Shown piece by piece: positions 33,903-46,100 of a stretch of 64,000 nucleotides of DNA. Source of the DNA: Neurospora crassa OR74A (lineage: Eukaryota; Ascomycota; Sordariomycetes; Sordariales; Sordariaceae); contig NC_026501.1 in the NCBI RefSeq assembly GCF_000182925.2, positions 1,178,001 through 1,242,000 on the forward strand, given 5' to 3'. The notes under the pieces are model-generated. The model worked only from the letters and a program-made list of their open reading frames with translations, had not been told where the DNA came from and ran no database searches. Made by a program: the position numbers and the translations under genes. The stretch's first letter is position 1, and every line of letters starts with the position of its first letter.

Positions 33903-36900
33903 TACCAATGAGAGGAATGTCGGCGAAATCACCTGGCGCAGCGGTACGAGCCTGATCCTATCGTGCTTGTACGTCTACTCTTCCTTTACAGGCCGTAAAT
34001 GTATATGTATGTACACCTCAGCAGAGCGGGTGTCAAGCAGAGCCCAAACAGCATACATATGTAGTCGGCAGGCTTGGCAGGCAGACATGCGGAGCGGGAT
34101 TGTGGAAGACAAATGCGATGTCGATGCATTGCGGGCAGCGGGACGTTAGGCCTCCGGGGTCACGCCGGGTCCGCCCGAAATGTGTGGGGCCGCGGGGGAT
34201 GGAGCAAACCTACCTATGTACAAGTAATGCGCGGCACTGGACTGGACTCGGACGGAGATGGGTACAGTAGTTTTCGGCCGGAGAACCCCGCGCGACATAC
34301 ACTGTTCGACATCGGAGTAGGACTGATGTTACCGGATCAAGGGATACCAACACCGAAAGAAACTCCCGGTCCCACTGGTTCCCCTCGTCCGTCCGGAGTC
34401 CCGTATTTCTACACTATGTACTGTACGGGTCAACGAGGGGTAAAAGCAGACGGCGGGCCGCGGCCGGTCGGGTCGGGTGGGGGAGAGTTGCTAGACTACT
34501 AGCCCGATGCGTTGCGTTTATCTTCGGCTCTTCTCTAAGATTCTCTTTGTGACGCTGTTGGCGCGCATGTTGTCAATTGTAAACTCCACCGATACAGTAG
34601 TTTTTGTTCGTCCTTCCGAGCAATGGTTCGATATTTGCTACCCCATCCACTTCTGAAGAGAGAAAGAGAGGAAGAAAAAAAAAAAGGCTAGAAAATTTGG
34701 ATGCATGAGTTGCAACGTAGCATCCCGTTGCTCGCTAAGTACTGTACCGTCGCTGTTGCCCAGACAACAACAAACACTAATCACTCAAAGCCCCATACAG
34801 TTTGTTTTGTTTTGTTTTTTGCATAAAGAGATATCCATCTGTTTCCACGGAAACGAGTTGGGGATGGGGACGGACAGAGAAAGGAAGAAATCGAGAAACA
34901 CTGTGTCGTACATAGTGATGGGTTTTATGGATACCAACCGAGGCAGTTCCCGGCCCTGCTTCCTGGGAGGAAGACATCCGGGGTTGCTTGTCCTCCAATT
35001 TTTTTTTTTTCCTGCCCATGGACGTTACAAAAGTCAACAGAAGGCAATACGCATGGTAACAGCCCGTGAATTTTGTCCCGCGGGGGGTTCGAACTGGAAT
35101 ACATAGGGAGCTGGTAGGTAGCCGGAAGAGCAGGTGATAACTCGACTGAGGCCCTCCGTACTCGATAAATGCAGTGAAACGCGACTCCTACAAATGCTAC
35201 AACAGCCCGAGCCTCGACGGTTCTTTCCTGTCGGTCCTGCTTCACCTTCTTGACCGAAATGATATATGCATGCATAAGTAAGTGAGTAGGTGAGACGGAA
35301 TGATACTTTTTTGTCTTTGCCAGCAGCCCAGCTCGGAGTTTCTCTCAAGTTTTCGTTGCTAGTGTATCAGTCATCATCATGAACTTTGTGAGTGTGCCGC
35401 CACGGCGCTTCCCGTCGTCCCTCATTTCGGAAGAGAACCCAGCAGATCCTCCAATGGGCTCGTGATAGCGCAGCAAATTTCCGATAAAAGCAGCGGAGCG
35501 TCGTCGTTTTTTCCATTCCAGGGTGCCAAGTACATAACCCGAAAAGCTCCATCAGCCTCCAACAGCCAAGCTTTGAAGCGAAGCCGCCGGTTCTTTGAAT
35601 TTCGAAATTCCAAATTTGCGAATTTTTTATGCCGCCGTGATATACTATCATCAATCCGTTGTCACTGTCAGATTATCTTTGGACATATGACATTTCCACT
35701 AATTGATTGTAGCGCTCCTTGATACGATAATACAGTAAAATGGAGCCGAAACTTCACAATTTCCCACTGCATTGTCACATGAACTTCCTCCCTGCTCCGG
35801 TGCCCACTTGGCCGGGTTTGATACCCCACAACTGTTTTGGAGCCCCACCTGAGCTGCGCTTCTCCACCCAGCTTACGCTATGCTTTATCTGATTGGCCTG
35901 ACTGACTCAGCCTCACGTGGCTGTTGCATTTAGCTCAGCCTTATTTCTACCCGAACCCTGGGATGGTAACACCCTTGTCAGCTCGACGTAACCCCTCCAA
36001 ACTACTCAAGTAGCTTCCATTGGGCTTCTAGAATAACAGCTGGGCACACACACCTCAATAATTCTTTCTTTTCCGTCTGTCATCCTTTTGGTCATTGGTT
36101 CGGTTTTGGCATCAGCACATGGAGGAGCGGTGTCGACCGGATCAGGAGTTGCCCGGACCAGCAGGATTCATGCCTTCTGCTTGCTTCAACTATTACATCG
36201 ACCACTTCCTTGTGTTCATTCTGTTAAGGAAGGGGCACGCCATGAGCGTCTTTCGAGATTCAAATCATGATTTTCCCCCACCGCGCTGATGCCGCCAGCT
36301 TGGTCGAGTGTTGTTGGTGGTTGGGGGCCTTAGCCAGTTTCACACTGAACACATTTCTCCTCCGAAAATGACATGACTCCATCAAACGCCGAAAGGTCAT
36401 TTTTCCTTTTTCTCTTGGAATCATGGGTATGCGTCAAGCAAGCTGTTTCCACGCATTACAGCAGACATATCAACCTTAGCGGTCAAGCGTTCAAGGGCTC
36501 AAGCGTTTGGATACGTGGACGTCCTCGATGCCATATGTTCAGGCTACTGCGCTAGGCACCGGGCTAGATACCTGTAGTGACCTCCACAAGCACTCAGGAT
36601 CGACCACCACGGACAACCACCCTGGTGATTACCAGGCAGTGGATCGCTGTGTGAGAAGAAGGAAGCGCGCTGAGCCGGGCCAGGTACCATTCCAACTAGT
36701 CTAAAGCTTCCCCCTCCTTATGCCTGGCTTCAAGGCTGCTATAACAGCGGGGTGCAGTGGTGCAGTGGTTGAGACACAAACAGTACTAACTGGAAGGCCT
36801 AGGCCACGCCGGGCGCAGGTGTGGGTGGAAATGTGTGTCGATTGCTGCGTGTCTGTACTTCTGAAGCATCTTTTGTTTTCACCGCCTTTGCACACTCATC

Positions 36901-39900
36901 GCGGCATGCTGCTGGGGTAAAACATGGAACTCAGACAGCGCACGGTGAAGGAGGACAACAGTAAGCTGTTATGCAACCATAATTACCGTTACATTACGAT
37001 ACCGCCCGGGCGGTGTCCGTAGATCGCGCCGTGTTCCGCACCGATGATCGGCGGGAGGGGCCCAGGCTCTAGGCTCGGCAACCACTTGAGCGGCCGCCGT
37101 TCGGGATGTCCAAGGGTTGAGACCATGAGAGGGGATATTCATACATACGAGGTAGATTATATGTATGAGGGTTAATCAATCGTAACCTGAGCGGTCAAAA
37201 TCTTACCCGTTAACTCAACCAGGCAAAAGATGAGAGGTTGATCGTTGATGTGGCTTGATCCCCCTCCCAGTTGCCTGATTTGCCCCATGAAAGTCCATGG
37301 TCCATCATGTTTCTCCGGTTTTTGGTTTCGGGTTGTGTCCCGCCAGCCACCACCGCGCGAGCGGTTGAGCTGAGAGCCATGCGAAGGCCCGCAAATAGTA
37401 AAAACTCCCGCCGCCGAACAGACAGACAACCATCTTAACCGACTGAGGAGATAGGGAGTTTCAGAATTAATATGGCGGGTTCTCGTCATTGGTTTTTGGG
37501 CTACTCCTTTCTCGCCGCGGCTTACGAAAGGCAGGATGGGGTTGGTACAATCCCCCAGATACTATTGGGGGTTATATGAGAAAAGGTGCGGCTGCGCCAG
37601 CCTTATACTTCATGATATAGGAGGGCACATCCGCCATTTCTCCAGCCACCGCGCAGCGGATAAATTGCACGGCTGGTGGTTAGGTCAAACCTGTTTTTGG
37701 AAAGACATTTTACGAGACTGATGCCCGCACGCTGTACCAATACAGCATGCTGTGTTGCTTCGAATACCCGTGATGGCGCAAGGCTGCCAGCACTGTACAA
37801 CCGATACCTGATAGACCTTCGTCCGAAACGTATGATGGTTTTCTGTGGCTAGCCTGAATCAAGAAACTGTAGCTTGAAGTTAGACGTGACAATTCAGGGT
37901 CCAATTCGGAGCTTCTCGTGGGCGGGCTCCAGGGTAAGTAGGTCGCAGTAATCGACCGTGACTCTGAGACGCCTCGGTCAACACAAAACGCAGCGTAGCG
38001 TTAGTCTCAGCCGAGCCCATTGATAACGGCGATGATGGACTGTACCAATGACATTAGTCTGATAGCTATCGTTACTTTACCGTCTTCGATGATGGCGTCG
38101 TTAAGGTTCGGTATGTCTTAACCCTGCATGGAGGCAGTTCCACCCGCCCAACCTGAGACCGGATGTAATCGCAAGCACCGGTACGCAGCACCATGCTATG
38201 CCCTGCATACGGCTAAAGGACCACTTGGGTTCAGGCAACGCGCAGCCCATGGGTAGATTCCAAGATATTCCGATTTAGACTCGGAAGATGTGGCGCGCAA
38301 TTACATGGGCGATCAAATGCTGGTGTAGCTCTTCAAGATGCGCAATGATGACGACGCGGCCGTTGGCACAAGGCGGCTTGTCGTCCTAGGGGCATCCTTA
38401 GCGGTCCGTGGCAGGTTGACGAGAAAATGATATTAGTGCTGACACCAAACCGATAGATAGGTCGTGCACCGTTCGACTAAAAGCCCATGTCCCACGGCAT
38501 GCCAAAGCAGTCAATTTGGAAGCGAGCTCAAACTGAAGTATAGGACCAACCAGTGGACCGCCACTGAAGGGAACAGCCCCTTGAAGAGTTGCACGGCATA
38601 CCGCAGTGAGCAAGCAGAGGATTTGATCCGTGGTGTCAGAGTATCTGAATATCTGGCGGCTTGTGGTCGATCTTTTGTCCAAGCACAAAGACGCATCAGA
38701 AGGTAGTTTGACCAAATTGCTTGAACTGTGCATCCGATCGGCGCGGCCAAGGGCTGAAGGCAGGGACGGATGCAGCTGGTCGTGATGGTCCGGGTCTGGT
38801 TGCAGCATCATGCTGCTGTGTAGCCAAGATTACCGCGGGAGGGCAAGATACAATGACGACAATTGTAGCTTCGCCTGTCGAAAGGGGAAAGGGGCGAGAC
38901 GTCGAGACAGGGCGACGACAGGTAATACGGCCTCAAGCCGCCCGGCAGCTTGGTCATCGGGGCAGTCATAACTGGTGTACAAATCCATCATGGCCGAGAG
39001 TTGGGGTACGGTACGGTATGTTTCTGGCAAAAGGTGGTCGGACCGGATGCGGATTTCGAGGTGGTGTGGACGGCATTATATGACCCGGAGCTCGGTTTGA
39101 TGTCCGACGGCAAACCGTGCCTTTCCATTTGTTTGGTGGCCTAGTCGTGTTATGTGTTTTTGTTGTATCTCTCCCGGCGGGCGGCAATAGCGCGGCAAGG
39201 CGTCATGTTGCAATCTTTCCTCACCAAGTCGCGCCTCCTTCCACTTACTTTTGATGTTGCGATCCGTGGTACAAGCCGGTTTTGGAGTGTTTGACCCGGC
39301 CAGGTTTGGGTTTGCTGTCCGCAGTGGGTGGTGCTTGTGGTGCGTGGTGGTACCGTGTTGAACGCTGAAAAGTGGTGAAAACACGCTTCAGTTGAATTAA
39401 ATTGGTTTTCTCAGGACGTGTATCAGCGCGTTCCACCTCCCTGATTGGTGGGTAGTCCTTACCTACCTCTAGGATCCTGTCATCAGCCAGGCAGCCACTG
39501 CTATATCGAACGCTGGCAACTTCCTCCAATCCGGATGCATTGGTTGTAGTTGCCGTGCGAAATCATGACGATGATGCGTGGTGGTGGTTCAGTTGAAGCG
39601 GCGAAACCTTCCGTTATAGGTACCCAGTGACGGATTTGCTCCTTCTAGGCTGCCTCCGTTCATTCCCCGCTTTGATAGCTTCCCTCAGTGTATCAACCAC
39701 AGTGTGTTCATTCGACGATACGTACGCACAGCCATACTTACGAATTCTTGGAAAATGGTGGCACATTTGTACCTCTACGGCGTACTTGAGGCAGTGAGGG
39801 GGCAGAGACGCTCATATGTGACGGATCCCGCATTACCTATTACCTAGCGGACCGTCAAGTTGTAGGTGCTGAATGCTTGCTTGCGGTGTGATGTGCTGAG

Positions 39901-41283
39901 TTGAACTTCTGGGTACGCAGTGAATAGTACAGTGGAACTGTGTACCAGGTGAGCATCATAGTGGTGGTGATGCTGCCATCCTGTATCAGGAACGGCCCAC
40001 TGTCTGGCCGCCGCATTGTCGAATACAATCATCAAGACGCCATGAACCCCGCTTTAGAACAACATGGCTTGATGAAGTGTCTGAAAATCTGTTGAAGCCG
40101 TTCTCGATCAAAACGCGGTATCAAAGAGCATCGTTTTTTCATTGGGGCCTAGCAGTACTTAACTGGCGGTCAAAAGGTTGCATCCAAAAGGTTGGACGTC
40201 AATAGGATGGAACCAACCGTTTGGCAGAAATTCATTGTTCCTTGTAAGGGAGATTTTCCCTTTGGTTCATCCGTCCTAAATGTTGTCTTTATGTAATTGT
40301 GTTTCTTGACAGCTTCAAAACGAAACCGAGTGAGATGCATATGACTTGCGTGCATAGGGGTTTTTGTGCAATTTGTTCGTTCGAGTACACTACCTACTAA
40401 TGCGGACGCAGGCCATATCATTGACGGACCTGTCATCTGCATCTGTAGATCCGTACTTTTGATGTCAAACAGACAGCTAAGCTGTCCTGGTCTCTCTATG
40501 CAGTAGGTTCCATGCCATCTAAATACTGCATGCACTCACTATACGCAGTATTAATATTTTGTAGTTGAGAGGTGGGGGTTCGAGGGGTTAACAACTTAAA
40601 TCTGCCAAGAAAAATATTGACATTACAGTACGTACAAGAAGAGTAACTTACATGAATTATTTTTAGGGAATCGTATTGCCTTTCTCAACGACTCAGCTGC
40701 CGCATATTCCCAATCCAGGATGATTCTGCGCAAAAATCATGCGAATTTTGCAAACTGACTACTACAGCCGACAAGCCACAAGGGAACCTCGTCTTCCATG
40801 GATTACAGTATTTTGGGAACGCTTGAGACGGAAACCTACAGCAGCGCATCCGGCGGAAGGAATCTATGTTTGAAGTGATAGACATAGCTTCAAGCAACTA
40901 CGGGCTTCAAGGTTTCGTTCCATAGTGTTCAAGCACGACGAACCTTTTGCCCCATCGTGGAGAGGACATCAGCAAAAGGTCAGCAGCATGGATGGATGGA
41001 CGTCCAGGGGCCTGGCCCTCAGGAGATTTGACGTGCCGAGTTCCTGGAGCCGACCGCCCTGTGAAGCTGATGACAGGCAATGCTGCCACCAACTACTATA
41101 CACTCAGCAAGGTTCTTTGCTTTTCCGGACAGGCAAGAGACAGGCAAGCCAAGCACAGTGGCACGGGTCTAGCGGACTGCTACTTGCTTGCTTGCTTGCT
41201 TGCTTGTGACGCTGCTAGAAGCAGTCAAGTCAGGCTATCATCTTGACGCCCATTAGTCGCATTTCGAGCATCTTGGTCGCAAG
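33903..41283. other. gene-poor intergenic DNA
   Basis: No open frame with recognisable protein features or codon pattern is seen. Composition is normal up to the edge of the pogo-like element. A (TTGC)n repeat lies at about 41184-41207. A palindromic ACCGCCCGGGCGGT lies near 37000. No tRNA, rRNA or further transposon ends were found. Confidence 0.5.
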
Positions 41284-41285
41284 TA

Positions 41286-41314
41286 CCGTAGAAACTCGGT
41301 AAACTGGCAAAACG
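41286..41314 (+). repeat. left terminal inverted repeat of the pogo-like element
   Basis: Begins CCGTAGAAACTCGGTAAACT and is preceded by TA at 41284-41285. It pairs perfectly with 51404-51432. Confidence 0.9.
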
Positions 41315-42099
41315 CCTTCCCTCTTTCAGCGCCCAACAGTAAGCACAGGAAGCAGCATATAGAATATGCTTTATACGCCCAGTTTTAAATATAATTTAAT
41401 ACATACAGTGTTGCTAACCGTCTAAGGTAGTAGTCTCTCGGTTCCAGCTATCTCCCTATTTATTTTCTACTCCGTACTACCCTCATCGTCGTTATTTTAC
41501 CATTATTATTAGAATAAATAGAAGTAAAAATCCCCAATCTAGCGTTCTAACGCCACCTTCCAATTAAAAGTAGGCTTAAAATCGCTATAGTCCTACAATT
41601 AAACCTTATAATCGTTGTAAAATTAAATAAGAGAATATAATTAAATAAATACAATATTCCTATTAACGCTAATAGAAATTATAAATTAGTAAGGATACCT
41701 CGTATAATAGAGGTCGTTAGAAATAGGGAGGGGAATTACTAACGGGATTCGTAAGTAAATTATTATTTACTTTATATAATAGCGTATTAATTACGGTTGC
41801 TATTTAAATTATATTTAAAATAATAGTAACCGACGCCGTAATAGTACTTATAATATATCGTACGAATAGGCGTACAACTTCTTTAAGATTCCTATTCGAA
41901 TAATAGCGAATTGGTAGGCAAATTACAATATTATATTATTAAAGTTAATAAGAGAGGGTAAAGCAATATAATTAAAAATAGAGGGAGAATTGTACAATAC
42001 GTTCTAAACCGCCCGCTAGAATAATAATTTAGTAATAATAATATAGTTTCGCCGCCAATCTAGAGCTCTCTTTACTATAATTTACTTTAATATCTAATA

Positions 42100-42890
42100 C
42101 GTATTTAAGTTCTTACGCGGCTAATTTAGCAATTTCCTTAAACGTTACTATATATCCTATCGTCGGGTTACCTATTAAGTACAACAACTACTATATAAAT
42201 TATATACCAAAATAAACTCATTCCTAAAGTAATTTTATAGAGATTTAGAGAAATTTAATAAAGCCTTAAATATTACTAGCAAAGATTTAAAGATTTTCGG
42301 AGGCTAATAATAGAAATTTATAAGTTTATTAAGTATAATAGTTAGCTAACTATACCTAGCGGTCTCCCCCGCTTTCCTCCCTCCAATATTTTTAATTTCG
42401 ACGAAATCCCTATCCCCTTCGAATTTATTAATAGTTACACTTACAAGTCTAAAGGTATTAAGACTGTATTTGGTAAAATTGCCCGTAGCGGATAGGGTAA
42501 GTAGTAATATACTCTTATCCTCTATATTTTTACTAACGGCGGTTAGCGTTTTAAACCAACTATTATTTTTTATAGGAAGGGGAAGGTTTATAATAAAGAA
42601 TAATACTTCTACGCTTAAAATGTATCAGTTAAATTCAATACTTTAGTATATTAAAATGAAGAGCTTCTTTATAATTAGTTTAAGGAGGAATTTGCCCCTA
42701 TTTTGAAGGAACTGGGGGAAACGCTTATAGTCATAAATATATACCTATCTTACAATTTCCAATTCGTACGCAATAAAATTAATATAATACCTAATAAAAT
42801 AATAATAGTTATAATCCCCGGTAGTCTTACGAATCTACTCTAGCTGTTGGATATAGTTATTAACTCTATATTTAAGTAAATAATAAGAGA
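42100..42890 (+). pseudogene. RIP-inactivated DDE transposase of the pogo-like element
   Basis: One plus-strand frame can be followed through the stops. The first catalytic Asp lies in NFDEIPIPFEF (codon at 42400). The second position reads LIVINIYLSYNF, with Asn (codon 42736) where Asp is expected; a single G-to-A change explains it. The third Asp lies in LLDIVIN (codon 42850), the counterpart of the pogo-family LQPLD motif. All three are in the same frame with no indel, so the damage is by substitution only. Further C-terminal coding appears after the nested insertion, from about 50309 (acidic segment near 50375-50440). Confidence 0.75.
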
Positions 42891-43100
42891 CGAAGTCAAT
42901 GAAGCAACTCTTGAGTAGGATACTTAATACCCGGGTAAAAAATAGTCCGTCTCTAATAAGAGGGTATTAATTATTTATATTATCTTTCGAATTTACTAAC
43001 GCTTATAAACCGATAAAAAAAATATTATAATAAAGTTTTTTAAAGATAATAGTATTTCCATCCTTCCAAATAGATTAGAGAATTACCTTATTAATATTAA

Positions 43101-43364
43101 TATCACGGGCAAAGGGTAGATAGTAGTTGTAATTATGCGTAATTGCACGAAGGAGAAAGGAAGAGAAGTGTGCAGCCGAGTGCCCGGAAGGCTGGCCTTA
43201 TAAAGGCGGCCGACAATAGTCTAGCAAACCCGCAGTAAGCAACGTTCCTACTAATCAGCTACCAGCAATAGCCGGCTTACCGGCGGTAATAATAATGTAT
43301 AATAATTTTAGAAGCTACTATATACTAGCACTAAGCATAAAGTATACAAGCTAACCCTATAATA
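43101..43364 (-). repeat. LTR (3' LTR in element orientation)
   Basis: Same length as 50040-50303 with no gap needed. Differences between the two copies are C/T and G/A transitions. Its ends read TATCACGGGC and TATAATA, which are RIP versions of TGTCAC...GTGACA. Confidence 0.9.
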
Positions 43365-45479
43365 CTTCCCCGGACTAAAAGAAGCTATATAGCTAACTAA
43401 TATTATATAAAATAATAGAAATCCCTATTAAATAAATAGTCCGTTCTTGAAAAATCCTTACTACCGCCGCTAACGGATATTATTGTAACTTCCACTACGG
43501 AACTAGAACCTCCCACTCTTCCTCCTTCTCCTTCTCCTTCCGTTTTTTTTCTACTACCGCCCAGGCTGGTAGGTATAACGCTTCCGGATATCCGTTATAG
43601 AAGGCCCGTACAACGTTAGGGGCTATAAATACATCGGTACACGGCTATTATAATAGCGAATATAGAGGTGCCTAAACAATAAAATATTCCTAATAGCCCT
43701 TATTATTCCTCTAATATTTATTAATCTTTTCGAATTTATATTCTATAAAGTCCTCCCTATTGTCGGTCCTCTTTATAATTTAACCGTAGTTAATACAAAC
43801 GTTCTATTCCTCCGTATCCATTTACCCCGGAAGACCTTCCTTATCCTACAATTTAATTTTATTAACGTAAAACGTTAAACTATACTTTATATTAATTAGG
43901 AGTTTAAGTGTAATTCGATAGCTATCTGCTTTAATAATTTCGAACGGTCCTTCGAAGAGGGGTATAAATTTAGTATAGGGATAGCTAGTATCGAAATTCT
44001 CAATATTAAATAGGACCCTATCTCCCTTCTTATATTTCAGTATATTAATTTATTAAATATTCGTATTATTTTCGTAGCGCTACTATATTTATTAGGTTTA
44101 ATTTGTAACGAAATTTAAAATTTATTTAAATTAGTTAACTAATTTATTAATTTTAAAATATTTAATTTATTATACTACTAATATCTCTAGCGGGTATAAT
44201 TTAGTTAGTTTAATACCTATACGAGGGTAGAAGTTGTAATTAGTAAAGAAAGGGGAGATATTAGTAGTTTTAAAAATTAAATTATTCTTAATAAATTTTA
44301 CAATTAGTAACTAATTTACTTAATTATCCTATACCTAATTAATATAAAGGCGAAAGTATTTCTCTATTTTAGTATTAATACGCTTGGTTTAATTATTAGT
44401 AGCGGAGTAGAAAGTGGAGGAGGGTTTGAAAGTAACTTCTAATTGTAATAATAAGGCTCTCTAAAATTATAAAATAAATTAAGTACTACAATTAAAGATA
44501 ATAGAATCCAGTAGATTATAAATACTATAAATTCTCTCTATAAAGTATTCTACTAATTCTTCCGCCGTCAAACTTATAGTAAGGATATAATACTATATTT
44601 TAATAAACTGGTTAATAATAATAATAATGTACTTAAAATCTTATCCGCAATATAAATAGGACGTAAATAAAGTAATATAATTAATTGAAATATCCTTCTA
44701 TAGTACGAATAGTACTACTAATAATTTTAAAAAACTATAAGAGGCGTATTGTAATAATTTAAACTTAATATATACTAAATAAATTTTATAATATAATTGG
44801 ATTGTAATATACATTCCTAATTAAAAGAAGGACTATAATAACAATAAATATATTTTTTCATAACCCGGGTAGCTAACAGCTAACGAATTGTAAATACAAT
44901 AGAGGAATGAGAAATAAAGTTTTATATTAATAAGGTCGACGAGGACGGCGTTGCAGAAATACGCCCGTCTTTAAATTATATAGTATTTAGCAAAAGGGAT
45001 CCGTTTTATATAATCCTTAACCTCTTTAGACTACACTTAATAATTAGGGTCTATTAGGTATATAATAATATTCTAAAATATTATTGACTTTTTGTAACCC
45101 TCCGCTACTAAATTATCCGTTAACTTCTTATTTAATACCTCTAAATTGTAAATATATTCGGTACTAATATTAACCTCCTTATTTCCATCCTTTAAAATAA
45201 ATATTCTATTAACGAAAATATTATAATTGAATAAAATTTTATTCCTAACTAGTAGCCTCTTATTAGCGTTATCCTTAAATAAATCTTTTAACTTCCTACT
45301 TAGTATATTGGAATATACTTATAAAGATCTAAGGCGGTATTTAATTATAAAATTAAAATAGGAGAGGAATTAAAACTAATATATATAACAGGAAGTGAAT
45401 TATTTATTAATTATAAAGGTCTTTAAATTTCTATAATCGGTAAGGACTTCGAACGGTTTTTAAATACTTTCTAACTTAG

Positions 45480-46100
45480 GGCGCTACTCTTTAAGGGCTT
45501 TAACAATAACGAATAATTCTTTATTATAAATATTATAATTATATTCGGCCGAAGAGTATTGCTAATTAAAGTAAATAACCGGGTATAAAACTCCCTTCTT
45601 ATTATATTAGGATAGAATACTACTGTAAGCCCAATTCGAGGTATCCGTTTCAATAATAGTCTATTTAGACCAATTATAAATTCAAAGTATTAAACTACTA
45701 TTAAAGGCCTTCTTAAAGGCCTTAAAGGACTTTTAATATTAGTTAATCTATTACCAATTAACTAACTTCTTTATTAATTTATATAATAGACTAACAATAA
45801 TTAAAAAGTATTTAATAAATCGTTAATAAAAATTAACGAAGCCTAAGAAACACTATAATACTCTCTTAGTCTCTAAAACTTCCTAAATTACAATAGTAGA
45901 AACTTTATCGGAATCTATTTCAAATCCTCCTAGTATAATAATTAGACCCAGGTATTTCGTCCTTATAACGTAGAACTTATATTTATTAATATTAATTTAA
46001 AGTCCCACTCGAATTATTCGTTAGAAGACCTCCCTAATATAATCCTTATAATCTTCTTTATTATCTAAATAGATTAAAACGTTATTAAGGTATATAGTTA
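45480..46100 (-). pseudogene. decayed reverse transcriptase and RNase H of the gypsy-like element
   Basis: Minus-strand translation shows the reverse transcriptase active-site region (YLNN in place of YLDD) at about 46065-46098. The RNase H start (TDTSNWAYSSIL, then KELFVIVKALKE) lies at about 45490-45660. The frame is interrupted by several stops at former Trp or Gln codons, the usual RIP outcome. The polyprotein cannot be functional. Confidence 0.8.

Noticed and set aside
35040-35110. GGTTCGAACTGG resembling a tRNA B box
   Set aside because: No A box at the right distance and no cloverleaf.
36750-36800. Possible tRNA (GCAGTGGTTGAGAC resembling an A box)
   Set aside because: No matching B box, acceptor stem or anticodon stem could be paired downstream.
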